A DNA stretch of 16,687 bases from an uncultured Acidaminococcus sp. (GCA_900314165.1 OMUE01000095.1:1-16687), one strand, 5' to 3'. Numbered from the stretch's first letter, positions 1-7,736 are shown. A program made the numbers and translations. Notes: generated by a model from the sequence alone, not told the origin.

Positions 1-509
1 TTATCTGGCCTAATGTCCATACGGTTATCGATATCGGTGGCCAGGACGTAAAGGTTATTCATGTGGAAAATGGCGCTATGACCAATTTCCAGATGAACGA
101 TAAATGCGCAGCAGGTACCGGACGGTTCCTGGATGTTATGGCAGGGATTCTGGAAGTAAAAGTGGCAGATCTGGCCGACCTGGGTGCCCAATCCAAGAAG
201 CAGATCTCTATCAGCTCCACCTGCACGGTGTTCGCTGAAAGTGAAGTTATCAGCCAGCTGTCCCAGGGTGCCAACAAAGTCGACATCATTGCCGGTATCC
301 ATCGTTCTGTAGCCAGCCGTGTAGTTGGCCTGGCTAACCGCGTAGGCGTTGTGCCCGATGTGGTCATGACCGGCGGCGTTGCCCAGAACTATGGCGTGAG
401 AGAAGCTCTGGAAGAGGGCTTAGGTGTGGAAATCAAGACCTCTCCTCTGGCTCAATACAATGGCGCACTTGGTGCAGCCCTGTATGCTTATAAAAAAGCA
501 ACGAAATAA
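1..509 (+). CDS. hgdC: Activator of (R)-2-hydroxyglutaryl-CoA dehydratase, C-terminal part (5' truncated by window)
   Basis: This is the ATP-dependent reductive activator (component A) of 2-hydroxyglutaryl-CoA dehydratase. It is a homodimer of the ASKHA ATPase fold that injects one electron into the dehydratase. The frame is open from base 3; bases 1-2 finish a Phe codon. By comparison, from memory, with the 260-residue A. fermentans protein, the visible part is residues 93-260. Both cysteines that hold the [4Fe-4S] cluster between the two subunits are present: Cys127 in DKCAAGTG (codon at 105) and Cys166 in SSTCTVFAESE. The nucleotide-binding motifs VIDIGGQD and MTGGVAQN are also intact. The stop is followed after 34 nt by hgdA, whose ribosome site (AAGGAAGG, 531-538) lies in the gap, so the genes are cotranscribed. 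Identification is firm; only the first 92 codons are missing, lying outside the window. Confidence 0.96.
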   Translation, partial: IWPNVHTVIDIGGQDVKVIHVENGAMTNFQMNDKCAAGTGRFLDVMAGILEVKVADLADLGAQSKKQISISSTCTVFAESEVISQLSQGANKVDIIAGIHRSVASRVVGLANRVGVVPDVVMTGGVAQNYGVREALEEGLGVEIKTSPLAQYNGALGAALYAYKKATK

Positions 510-543
510 GTAGATATTTAATTTCAAAGAAGGAAGGATCATT

Positions 544-1977
544 ATGCCAAAGACAGTAAGCCCTGGCGTTCAGGCATTGAGAGATGTAGTTGAAAAGGTT
601 TACAGAGAACTGCGGGAAGCTAAAGAAGCCGGTCAACCTGTAGGTTGGTCTTCTTCCAAGTTCCCTTGCGAATTGGCTGAATCTTTCGGCCTGCATGTAG
701 GGTATCCTGAAAACCAGGCTGCCGGTATTGCTGCTAACCGTGACGGCGAAGTAATGTGCCAGGCTGCAGAAGAAATCGGTTACGATAACGATATCTGCGG
801 GTACGCACGTATTTCCCTGGCTTATGCAGCCGGCTATCGTGGTGCCAACAAGATGGACAAGGATTTCAAATATGTTATCAACCCCAACAGCGGCAAACAA
901 ATGAAGGATGCCAATGGTAAGAAAGTATTTGACGAAAACGGCAAACCCGTTATCGATCCGAAGACCCTGAAACCGTTTGCTACTACTGATAATATTTATG
1001 AAATCGCTGCTCTGCCCGATGGTCCGGAAAAGACCGCTCGTCAGAACGCTCTGCATAAATATCGTCAGATGACCATGCCTATGCCTGACTTCGTGCTGTG
1101 CTGCAACAACATCTGCAACTGCATGACGAAATGGTATGAAGACATCGCTCGTCGTCATAACATTCCCCTGATTATGATCGACGTTCCTTACAACGAATTC
1201 GACCATGTAAACGAAGCCAACGTAAAATATATCCGCGCTCAGCTGGATACGGCTATCCGTCAAATGGAAGAAATCTCCGGCAAGAAGTTCGATGAAGAAA
1301 AATTCGAACAATGCTGCCAGAACGCAAACCGTACCGCTAAGGCTTGGTTGAAAGTTTGCGACTACCTGCAATACAAACCGGCTCCGTTCAACGGCTTCGA
1401 CCTGTTCAACCACATGGCCGACGTTGTAACCGCTCGTGGCCGTGTAGAAGCTGCTGAAGCTTTCGAACTGCTGGCTTCCGAACTGGAACAACACGTAAAA
1501 GACGGTACCACTACCGCTCCGTTCAAGGAACAACATCGTATCATGTTCGAAGGTATTCCTTGCTGGCCTAAACTGCCGAACCTGTTCAAACCGCTGAAAG
1601 CTAACGGCCTGAACATCACCGGCGTTGTATATGCTCCTGCTTTCGGTTTCGTTTACGACAACCTGGATGGCCTGGTTAAAGCATACTGCAAGGCTCCTAA
1701 CTCCGTATCCATCGAACAAGGTGTTGCTTGGCGTGAAGGCCTGATCCGCGACAACAAGGTTGATGGCGTGCTGGTTCACTACAACCGTTCCTGCAAACCT
1801 TGGTCCGGTTATATGCCTGAAATGCAGCGTCGTTTCACGAAAGACATGGGTATCCCCACTGCCGGTTTCGACGGTGACCAGGCTGACCCGAGAAACTTCA
1901 ACGCGGCTCAATACGAGACTCGTGTTCAAGGCTTGGTCGAAGCTATGGAAGCAAATGATGAAAAGAAGGGGAAATAA
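544..1977 (+). CDS. hgdA: (R)-2-hydroxyglutaryl-CoA dehydratase, alpha subunit
   Basis: HgdA with HgdB forms component D, the cytoplasmic iron-sulfur enzyme that dehydrates (R)-2-hydroxyglutaryl-CoA to (E)-glutaconyl-CoA through a ketyl radical, in the fermentation of glutamate to acetate and butyrate. The 477-residue product has the full family length. Cysteines available for the [4Fe-4S] cluster include Cys42 (KFPCEL), Cys85 (DICGYA), the CCNNIC group at 186-191 and Cys417 (NRSCKPW); which of them bind the cluster cannot be settled here. The typical closing motif PTAGFDGDQADPRNF is present near the C-terminus. The start ATG at 544 follows AAGGAAGG by 5 nt. hgdB begins 2 nt after the stop, suggesting translational coupling and equal subunit synthesis. 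The C-terminal third uses a narrow codon set (CTG, CGT, GTT), as expected for an abundant catabolic enzyme. Confidence 0.97.
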   Translation: MPKTVSPGVQALRDVVEKVYRELREAKEAGQPVGWSSSKFPCELAESFGLHVGYPENQAAGIAANRDGEVMCQAAEEIGYDNDICGYARISLAYAAGYRGANKMDKDFKYVINPNSGKQMKDANGKKVFDENGKPVIDPKTLKPFATTDNIYEIAALPDGPEKTARQNALHKYRQMTMPMPDFVLCCNNICNCMTKWYEDIARRHNIPLIMIDVPYNEFDHVNEANVKYIRAQLDTAIRQMEEISGKKFDEEKFEQCCQNANRTAKAWLKVCDYLQYKPAPFNGFDLFNHMADVVTARGRVEAAEAFELLASELEQHVKDGTTTAPFKEQHRIMFEGIPCWPKLPNLFKPLKANGLNITGVVYAPAFGFVYDNLDGLVKAYCKAPNSVSIEQGVAWREGLIRDNKVDGVLVHYNRSCKPWSGYMPEMQRRFTKDMGIPTAGFDGDQADPRNFNAAQYETRVQGLVEAMEANDEKKGK

Positions 1978-1979
1978 CA

Positions 1980-3119
1980 ATGGCTATCGATGCACTGATT
2001 GAAGAGTTCAAACAAATCGCTGCCAGCCCTAAAACCCAGCTGGCAAAATATAAAGCTCAGGGTAAGAAAGCAATCGGCGTTCTGCCGTACTATGTTCCTG
2101 AAGAATTAGTCTATGCTGCCGGCATGGTTCCCATGGGTGTATGGGGCTGCAATGGCAAACAGGAAATCAAATCCAAGGAATATTGCGCAACGTTCTATTG
2201 CACCATCGCTCAACAATCTCTGGAAATGCTGCTGGATGGCACCCTGGATGGCCTGTCCGGTATCATCACTCCTGTACTGTGCGATACCCTGCGTCCTATG
2301 AGCCAGAACTTCAAAGTTGCTATGAAGGACAAGATGCCTGTTATGTTCCTGGCTCATCCTCAAATCCGTCAAAACGCTGCCGGCAGACAGTTCACCTATG
2401 ATGTATACGCTGAACTGAAAGGCCACCTGGAAGAAATCTGCGGCCATGAAATCACCAACGATGCCATCAAAGATGCCATCAAAGTGTACAACAAGAGCCG
2501 TGCTGCCCGTCGTGAATTCTGCAAACTGGCTAACGAACATCCTGATCTGATTCCTGCTTCTACTCGTGCTGCTATCCTGCGGGCTGCTTACTTCTGCCTG
2601 AAGGATGAATACACTGCTAAGCTGGAAGAACTGAACAAAGAACTGGCTGCTGCTCCTGCAGGCAAGTTCGATGGCCACAAAGTCGTTGTATCCGGCATTA
2701 TCTACAATATGCCCGGTCTGCTGAAGGCTATGGATGACAACAAGCTGGCTATTGCTGCTGATGACTGCGCTTATGAAAGCCGCAGCTTCGCAGTAGATGC
2801 TCCGGAAGACCTGGATAACGCTATGCAGGCTCTGGCTACTCAGTTTGCTAGACAAAAGAACGATGTTCTGCTGTATGACCCCAGCTATGCTGCCAACACC
2901 AGAAGCGAATATGTCTGCAACCTGGTTAAGGAAAGCGGCGCTGAAGGCGTTGTAGTCTTCATGATGCAGTTCTGCGATCCTGAAGAAATGGAATATCCTG
3001 ACCTGAAGAAGGCTCTGGATGCCCATAAGATTCCTCATGTGAAGATCGGCGTTGACCAAATGACCCGTGACTTTGGCCAAGCTCAGACCGCTCTGGAAGC
3101 TTTCGCAGAAAGCCTGTAA
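1980..3119 (+). CDS. hgdB: (R)-2-hydroxyglutaryl-CoA dehydratase, beta subunit
   Basis: This is the second subunit of component D, paralogous to HgdA within the HgdB/FldB/BcrC-type dehydratase family. At 379 residues it has the usual length. The N-terminal part carries IGVLPYYVPEELVYAAGMVPMGVWGC, where this family begins its first nucleotide-binding-like domain. It continues with the cysteine-containing stretch KEYCATFYCTIAQ (near residues 66-78) and PVLCDTLRP (about 100-108); cysteines in these positions are candidate [4Fe-4S] ligands. The ATG lies 2 nt after the hgdA stop, with its ribosome site (GAAGGGG, 1965-1971) inside the end of hgdA. A perfect terminator starts 13 nt after the stop, so hgdB is the last gene of the operon. 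In A. fermentans the operon also carries the glutaconate CoA-transferase genes upstream of hgdC (known), outside this window. Confidence 0.97.
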   Translation: MAIDALIEEFKQIAASPKTQLAKYKAQGKKAIGVLPYYVPEELVYAAGMVPMGVWGCNGKQEIKSKEYCATFYCTIAQQSLEMLLDGTLDGLSGIITPVLCDTLRPMSQNFKVAMKDKMPVMFLAHPQIRQNAAGRQFTYDVYAELKGHLEEICGHEITNDAIKDAIKVYNKSRAARREFCKLANEHPDLIPASTRAAILRAAYFCLKDEYTAKLEELNKELAAAPAGKFDGHKVVVSGIIYNMPGLLKAMDDNKLAIAADDCAYESRSFAVDAPEDLDNAMQALATQFARQKNDVLLYDPSYAANTRSEYVCNLVKESGAEGVVVFMMQFCDPEEMEYPDLKKALDAHKIPHVKIGVDQMTRDFGQAQTALEAFAESL

Positions 3120-3131
3120 TCCACAAACAGA

Positions 3132-3165
3132 AAGTGGCTGTGAGAAAATCACAGCCACTTTTTTT
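3132..3165 (+). terminator. Intrinsic terminator after hgdB
   Basis: A perfect 12-bp stem AAGTGGCTGTGA / TCACAGCCACTT (3132-3143 with 3149-3160) closes a GAAAA loop and runs straight into a T tract. This ends the hgd operon. Confidence 0.93.
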
Positions 3166-3212
3166 GCACCTTTTTTCATGGTAAAATCAAATTGCATTTT
3201 CAAATATTTTTA

Positions 3213-3260
3213 CCGTAGGGGCTTGCCAGAGAACGGCGCAGCTGTTCGGCGGTGAGCCCG
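3213..3260. repeat. REP-like palindrome upstream of the CoA-transferase gene
   Basis: The segment opens with CCGTAGGGGCT and closes with GAGCCCG. The ends GGGCT and AGCCC can pair, and an inner stem GAAC (3231-3234) / GTTC (3243-3246) is possible. The opening CGTAGGG and the closing CCG match the ends of the two hairpins before nrdD (9297-9361), so it may be a diverged member of the same repeat family. It occupies most of the leader before the ribosome site at 3265. I see no convincing promoter between the hgdB terminator and this element. Confidence 0.45.
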
Positions 3261-3274
3261 TGAAAAGGAGTCCC

Positions 3275-4606
3275 ATGAAGTTATTCGTTGAATATACTGA
3301 CAAGAAAAAGAATGTTCCAGACCTGCTGAACCTGCTACGTGATAACGACTACGTGTTTTCTGCCCAGGCTATGTCGGAACCGGTAAGCATTTTGCGGCAG
3401 CTGCCTCAGGTCTTTGACCAAGGGGTGAAGCACCTGACCTTTAACAGCATCATGCCCATAGAAGACTATCCCTGGTTCCACGATACGTCTTTGCAAGACA
3501 AGCTGGATCACGTGTGCTGGTTCTACAGCGCTCCCGTGAGAAAAGCTGCTAAAGAAGGGCTGGCCAGCTTCCTGCCGGGTAACTCCACGGGCCTGGTCCG
3601 CAAGACCCTAGAGCGGGTTCGAGCAGAAGGCCGGCGGTCCGTACTCCTGGCAACGGCGTCCCCTATGGATCAGGACGGATATTTTACCCTGTCCGTATCC
3701 GCCCTGTTTGAACGGGATCTGCTGGACGGCTGCGACTTGGTGCTTTTAGAAGTGTCCTCCGGCTATCCCCAGACCTGTGGCGATACCCGGATTCACATCA
3801 GCCAGGTGGATGGGTTTGTAGAAACGGATCGCCTTTGTCCCGAGGTGCCGTCCACGCCTTATAAAAAGGTGGACCAAATCATCGGCCGCAATGTGGCAGA
3901 ACTGATTCCCGATGGCTCCACGATTCAACTGGGGGTGGGCCATATTCCCAATGCGGTGGCCAAGGAGCTGGAGGTTCGGCACCACCTGGGTATCCATTCC
4001 GGCCTGTTTAGTGACGAGCTTATGCAGCTAATGCAGTGCGGCGCCGTGGACAATTCCCAAAAGGGAGTTAATGAAGGGAAATCTATCTGCGCCTTTGCCA
4101 GCGGCAGCCGGGAATTGTATGACTTCGTCCGTAACAATCCTCTGGTAGAATTTCACAGAGGTACATTTACGAACTCTCCCTATGAAATCGGCAAAAATAA
4201 GAACATGGTATCCCTGAATACGGCCCTGGAAGTGGACCTGACAGGCCAGATTTCGGCGGAAACCATGGGAACCCTCCAGTGGTCCGCCACAGGGGCCCAG
4301 CAGGAAACCATTCGGGGAGCTATGCTGTCCCCGGGAGGAAAATCCCTGGTGGCTCTTCACTCTTCCTATTACGGACGGAATGAAAAGGGGGAAAAAGTCC
4401 TTCAGTCTAAAATCGTACCATTTTTCAAGCCGGGAACCATCGTCACCACCAGCCGCAACGATGTGGACTACATCGTCACAGAATACGGTGCTGCCTGGCT
4501 GCGGGGGGCCTCCATCCGGCAACGGGTAAAGGAACTCATTGCCATTTCCCATCCCGCCTTCCGGGAAGAACTTTTGGCAGAAGCTAAAAAGTATGGATTT
4601 CTGTAA
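3275..4606 (+). CDS. Acetyl-CoA hydrolase/transferase family protein (4-hydroxybutyrate/butyryl-CoA transferase-like)
   Basis: The product (443 residues) resembles the AbfT/Cat-type CoA-transferases that exchange CoA between acyl-CoA and acetate. The CoA-binding motif LGVGHIPNA is at residues 219-227, and the C-terminal domain shows TTSRNDVDYIVTEYGAAWLRG as in the AcetylCoA_hyd_C domain. The ATG at 3275 is chosen because AAGGAG (3265-3270) precedes it; a GTG at 3260 in the same frame lies inside a hairpin. In AbfT the catalytic Glu sits in a HTEMFSD-type motif. Here the same place reads HSGLFSD, with Gly243 instead of Glu. Ordinary glutamyl-CoA chemistry is therefore doubtful, and the protein may be a hydrolase or a divergent transferase. 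It is monocistronic between two terminators. The family is sure; substrate and reaction are not. Confidence 0.85.
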   Translation: MKLFVEYTDKKKNVPDLLNLLRDNDYVFSAQAMSEPVSILRQLPQVFDQGVKHLTFNSIMPIEDYPWFHDTSLQDKLDHVCWFYSAPVRKAAKEGLASFLPGNSTGLVRKTLERVRAEGRRSVLLATASPMDQDGYFTLSVSALFERDLLDGCDLVLLEVSSGYPQTCGDTRIHISQVDGFVETDRLCPEVPSTPYKKVDQIIGRNVAELIPDGSTIQLGVGHIPNAVAKELEVRHHLGIHSGLFSDELMQLMQCGAVDNSQKGVNEGKSICAFASGSRELYDFVRNNPLVEFHRGTFTNSPYEIGKNKNMVSLNTALEVDLTGQISAETMGTLQWSATGAQQETIRGAMLSPGGKSLVALHSSYYGRNEKGEKVLQSKIVPFFKPGTIVTTSRNDVDYIVTEYGAAWLRGASIRQRVKELIAISHPAFREELLAEAKKYGFL

Positions 4607-4607
4607 T

Positions 4608-4660
4608 AAAAAAGATGCTGTGAAAAAATGAGTTGCTTATTCTTTCACAGCATCTTTTTT
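4608..4660. terminator. Bidirectional terminator between convergent genes
   Basis: An 18-bp perfect stem (4608-4625 with 4643-4660; core AAGATGCTGTGAAA) encloses a 17-nt loop. The A tract on the left and T tract on the right make it usable from both strands. It serves the CoA-transferase gene on the plus strand and lysR on the minus strand. Confidence 0.9.
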
Positions 4661-4710
4661 ATGTTACTATGCGATTCTCTACACTTTGCACTATTTGAAA
4701 CAAACTCTTA

Positions 4711-5634
4711 TTATAATTCCTCTATCTGCTCTTTGAATAATTGCACCATATCCCGAATGACCGGTTCTTTAGAACGTCCATGGGCAGTACAGATTGTAAG
4801 CCAGGGAGCTTGCTTCAAATTCCCTACTACAAAGAATCGGACGGGCTTGTCGATATGCAGGGCCTTCATATAGGAATCCATAGTAAAGGCAATGCCCAAT
4901 CCCTCAGAAGCAAGTCGTACAGCCAGGTCTATGCTGTCCATTTCCCGGATTTCACGGGGCCGGAAACCTCCGGATTCTAACAATTTATCTTCCTGCCAGC
5001 GGATTTGCTGATGAGGGTATTGCAGATAGGCCACCTCACCGTTCAATTCCCGGATATCCAGATAGGGATACTGCTGGCCGGGCAGAGCCGTGGCTAGATT
5101 GCAGGCCGGATGGTTGGTCGGCAGTACTGCCAGAAGATGGGACTGTTTCAGACGGAGATTGTCAAAGGCAGGATTAGTTCTGTCCGGGATACATAGGATC
5201 ACGTCCAGTTTATTCTGCAGCAGAGCTGACTCCAGGACATTATAAGGACCGTGCTGGGTTGTGATGCTAATGGCAAGATGACTTAGCTGGAATTTTGCAA
5301 TGACAGGGGGAAGCAGTAAAGAGTAGAAAATCTGATACGTACCTACATGGAGAGTCTGCTTTATAGGATTGCGCAGGGCGTCCAACTGACCATCCAATTC
5401 TGCATCCAGCTGTAGGATTTTTCGAGCGTAATCTATGACGATTTTGCCTGTATCCGTAGGTACCAGGCCTCCGGTCCTGCGAATAAACAGCGGGCTGCCC
5501 AGAGTGCTCTCCAGCTTCTTGATAGCCAGGCTCAGCGTAGGCTGGGTGACATACAGCTTTTCTGCAGCCGTATGGTAATTGCCTGTTTCAGCCAGGGTAC
5601 AGAGATATTTTAATTGGCGGAATTGGAAGCCCAT
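4711..5634 (-). CDS. LysR-family transcriptional regulator
   Basis: The protein (307 residues) is a full-length LysR-type regulator. The N-terminal winged helix-turn-helix is plain in residues 1-60: FRQLKYLCTLAETGNYHTAAEKL, then VTQPTLSLAIKKLESTLGSPLF and IRRTGGLVPTDTGK. The rest is the periplasmic-binding-protein-like effector domain. The ATG whose first base is 5634 is preferred over an in-frame GTG at 5643, because GAGGTGA lies 5 nt before the ATG on the minus strand. The gene is transcribed away from the M20 peptidase/transporter/amidohydrolase genes, with a 168-nt spacer. The usual LysR arrangement therefore predicts control of that unit and of itself. The effector is unknown; a peptide or aminoacyl conjugate would suit the neighbours (inference). 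Confidence 0.93.
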   Translation of the reverse strand: MGFQFRQLKYLCTLAETGNYHTAAEKLYVTQPTLSLAIKKLESTLGSPLFIRRTGGLVPTDTGKIVIDYARKILQLDAELDGQLDALRNPIKQTLHVGTYQIFYSLLLPPVIAKFQLSHLAISITTQHGPYNVLESALLQNKLDVILCIPDRTNPAFDNLRLKQSHLLAVLPTNHPACNLATALPGQQYPYLDIRELNGEVAYLQYPHQQIRWQEDKLLESGGFRPREIREMDSIDLAVRLASEGLGIAFTMDSYMKALHIDKPVRFFVVGNLKQAPWLTICTAHGRSKEPVIRDMVQLFKEQIEEL

Positions 5635-5669
5635 GGAGGTCACCTCATTAAGACCGGTTGATTACTTAA

Positions 5670-5675
5670 AGTATA
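5670..5675 (-). promoter_or_regulatory. Candidate -10 of the lysR promoter
   Basis: On the minus strand this reads TATACT (5 of 6 to the consensus). It lies 36 nt before the lysR ATG. The -35 side (TTTCAA or TTCAAT, 18-19 nt upstream) is weak, as is common for a promoter whose regulator is autogenous. Confidence 0.5.
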
Positions 5676-5684
5676 GCACATAAC

Positions 5685-5694
5685 TTAACGTTAA
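5685..5694. promoter_or_regulatory. Palindrome TTAACGTTAA, candidate LysR operator
   Basis: This is a perfect 10-bp palindrome in the AT-rich spacer between divergent lysR and the M20 gene. It sits between the proposed -35 and -10 of lysR, so bound protein would block lysR transcription. It lies about 35 bp upstream of the opposing -35 at 5730, a usual activator position. The surroundings do not extend into a clear T-N11-A site. Confidence 0.4.
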
Positions 5695-5729
5695 TTGAAA
5701 ATATTTATCGGTCCATTTATAAATACAAT

Positions 5730-5758
5730 TTGTCCTATGGTGCGGAATAGACTAAAAT
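5730..5758 (+). promoter_or_regulatory. Sigma-70 promoter for the M20/YfcC/M20D unit
   Basis: TTGTCC (5730-5735) and TAAAAT (5753-5758) are separated by exactly 17 nt. Transcription would start near 5765, giving a leader of about 38 nt before the ATG at 5803. Confidence 0.6.
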
Positions 5759-5802
5759 AAAGCTAGCAAATTTATTAAATCGTTCGGAAATGGGGGAGCA
5801 AC

Positions 5803-6970
5803 ATGGAAAGTAAAAAATTGTATCAGGCTTGTGAAGCGGCACTTCCGTCCTATATAGACGTGTGGAAGAAACTGGTGAATGTGGATTGCGGATCCCGGAT
5901 CCCGGAACGGCAAGGGCATCAATCAGGTGGCGGATGTACTCATGAAAGAGTTCGAACCTCTGAAACCTTATTCCATGGAAAAGATTCCTATGGCCAATCC
6001 GGAAGACGGCTGCCATCTGCTGGTCGTATTCAAAGGTACCGGCAAGGGCAAAATCATGGCCTGCGCCCATTTGGATACGGTGTTCCCTGTAGGGACGGCG
6101 GCAGAACGGCCCTTCAAGATTGAAGGGGACTGGGCCAAAGGTCCCGGCGTGGCGGACTGCAAGAGCGGTGTAAACATGATGCTGTTTGCCATGAAGCAGT
6201 TGGACGCCATGGACTTCCACGATTACGAACAAATTACCTTATTCTATAACGGGGACGAAGAAATCTCTTCTCCCGACAGCCGGGCTATTACCCAAAAACT
6301 GGCTCCCCAGCATGACTGCTACCTGTGCTGCGAATCCGGTCAGGAAGGAGACGGACTGGTCCGTTCCCGGAAAGGCTCAAGCCTGCTGAAGGTGGAAGTG
6401 GAAGGCATTGCTTCCCATTCCGGCAATGCTCCGGAAAAAGGGGCCAGCGCTCTCATGGAAGTCCTTCAGCAGATCCAGTTCCTGAAACACCTGGAAGATC
6501 CGGAACATGGGACTACGCTGAACTTTACGAAACTTCAGGCCGGTGAACGGGAAAACATCATTCCCTCCCATGCCTTGGCAATCGCGGACCTGAGAGTGAC
6601 GGACGTGAAGGAAATCGACCGGATCCGGGAAGGGGCAGAACGGTCCGCCGCCCGGCCCTTCATCCCCGGCACGAAAGTAAAAGCCTGGGTGGAAGTGGGC
6701 AATCCGCCGTTCTCTGCAAATCCTGGAACGGATAAAATCATCGCATTGGCCCAACGCCTGTACGGGGAAATCGGCCGCACCCTGGTGGTCCGGGATGTGG
6801 GCGGTGCCTCTGACGCTAACTGGGCAGCAGCTGCCGGAGCGGTAGCGGCAGACTGTTTTGGTGCAGTGAAAGGCGGCAAGAACCATACGCCTCAGGAGTG
6901 TGCCTCCGTCAGCAGTGTGGCACCAAGAATGTATCTGTTAACCCGCATGTTTATGGAAGCGGGCAAATGA
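5803..6970 (+). pseudogene. M20 family metallopeptidase (glutamate carboxypeptidase-like), frameshifted near the N-terminus
   Basis: The gene starts at ATG 5803 after GGGGGAG (5792-5798) and encodes ESKKLYQACEAALPSYIDVW and so on, but this frame diverges at about 5896. The true sequence continues in the next frame from NGKGINQVADVL to the stop at 6970. A tandem 7-bp duplication (5890-5903) causes the shift; dropping one copy gives a continuous 386-residue M20A/CPG2-like protein reading VDCGSRNGKGINQVAD. All dinuclear zinc-site motifs are intact: AHLDTV, GPGVADCKSG, GDEE, CESG and the C-terminal KNHTPQE. A 363-residue product could still arise from ATG 5879 in the second frame, but with an abnormal N-terminus and only GGTGA directly before it. 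The family removes C-terminal glutamate or other residues from peptides and folate-like conjugates; the substrate here is unknown. The undamaged codons suggest the lesion is recent or reversible. Confidence 0.75.
5890..5906 (+). repeat. 7-bp tandem duplication GGATCCC causing a frameshift
   Basis: GGATCCC occurs at 5890-5896 and 5897-5903, followed by a partial third copy GGA (5904-5906). One copy would keep the M20 frame open; two copies break it. Each copy holds a BamHI site (with the next base pattern GGATCC), so an error during cloning-based sequencing is a conceivable alternative. Confidence 0.9.
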
Positions 6971-6988
6971 TTCAGGGGGGAGTTAAAG

Positions 6989-7687
6989 TTGAGAGAAGAA
7001 GGGGAAAGCAAACTGGATTTGGACGCTACCGGGAAGATGACGAACAAGATGCTCATTCCTCTGGTGTTGTTTGTCATTGCGCTGGCTGCTATCATCTACG
7101 GTGCCATTGCCTTGAAATGGGGCATGGCAGAAATGGCTGCCATTTTCATGACATACGCTGTCGTGGCGGATCTGGTCTATGGTACAAAACCTAATGATGT
7201 GTGCAAAGACATCATCGAAGGCAGCAAAAAAATGATTGGGGCTGCTTTTATTATCGGTATGGCTACGGCCATCAGCGCGATTATGAATGATGGGAAGATC
7301 ACCCACACCATCGTCCATGGTTTAGCTGAAATCCTGAGTGGTATGCCGGCAGTAGCTGTAGCTCCCGGCATGGTCATCGCCAACACCATCATCAACGTGT
7401 TCCTGACTAGCGGCAGTGGCCAGGCTGTAGCCGTTATGCCCATCCTGCTGCCCCTGGCTGATGTACTGGGCATTACCCGCCAGACCACGATCCTGGCCTT
7501 CAACTTTGGGGATGGCTTCTGCAACTACATCCTGCCTACGTCCACGGCTCTTATGGGTACCCTGAGCGTCACGAATATCCCCTATGACCGGTGGATGGCC
7601 TTTATGTGGAAACTGTTCGTCATCTGGCAGATTACGGGCTGCGTCATGGTCTTCATTGCCCAGCTGATCCATCTGGGACCCATGTGA
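6989..7687 (+). CDS. YfcC-family transporter, C-terminal half only
   Basis: This 232-residue membrane protein matches the second half of YfcC-type carriers (C4-dicarboxylate/amino-acid carrier superfamily related to AbgT, usually about 460-500 residues). Visible signatures are IEGAKKM-like IEGSKKMIGAAFIIGMA, the re-entrant-loop motif TSGSGQAVAVMPILLPLAD, LGITRQTTILAFNFGDGF and IPYDRW, with about five or six hydrophobic segments. It begins at a TTG (6989) 6 nt after GGGGGGAG (6975-6982), with 18 nt between the M20 stop and the TTG. The residues before the first helix (KLDLDATGKMTNK) look like the central cytoplasmic loop of a full-length carrier. The N-terminal half is absent from the window; the M20 gene occupies its place. 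It may be a deletion remnant or a half-size subunit that works as a dimer (inference). Confidence 0.78.
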   Translation: MREEGESKLDLDATGKMTNKMLIPLVLFVIALAAIIYGAIALKWGMAEMAAIFMTYAVVADLVYGTKPNDVCKDIIEGSKKMIGAAFIIGMATAISAIMNDGKITHTIVHGLAEILSGMPAVAVAPGMVIANTIINVFLTSGSGQAVAVMPILLPLADVLGITRQTTILAFNFGDGFCNYILPTSTALMGTLSVTNIPYDRWMAFMWKLFVIWQITGCVMVFIAQLIHLGPM

Positions 7688-7699
7688 GACTCGGCAAGG

Positions 7700-7734
7700 A
7701 CGGACGACAGAAGACGGACGACGACCGACAAAGG
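7700..7734 (+). repeat. Heptamer-period tandem tract A
   Basis: Five consecutive 7-nt units can be read: ACGGACG (7700), ACAGAAG (7707), ACGGACG (7714), ACGACCG (7721) and ACAAAGG (7728). The first and third are identical. The tract ends in AAGGAAC, which meets GTTCC of the inverted right side (7784-7788). Confidence 0.7.
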
Positions 7735-7736
7735 AA

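Noticed and set aside
433..1980. Minus-strand open frame of 515 codons opposite hgdA
   Set aside because: A shadow of the strong codon preference of hgdA; similar shadows lie opposite hgdB (2106-3203) and the amidohydrolase/SGNH genes (12798-14159).
3260..3274. GTG start for the CoA-transferase family gene
   Set aside because: It lies inside the REP-like hairpin and before the ribosome site AAGGAG; the ATG at 3275 fits both that site and family length.
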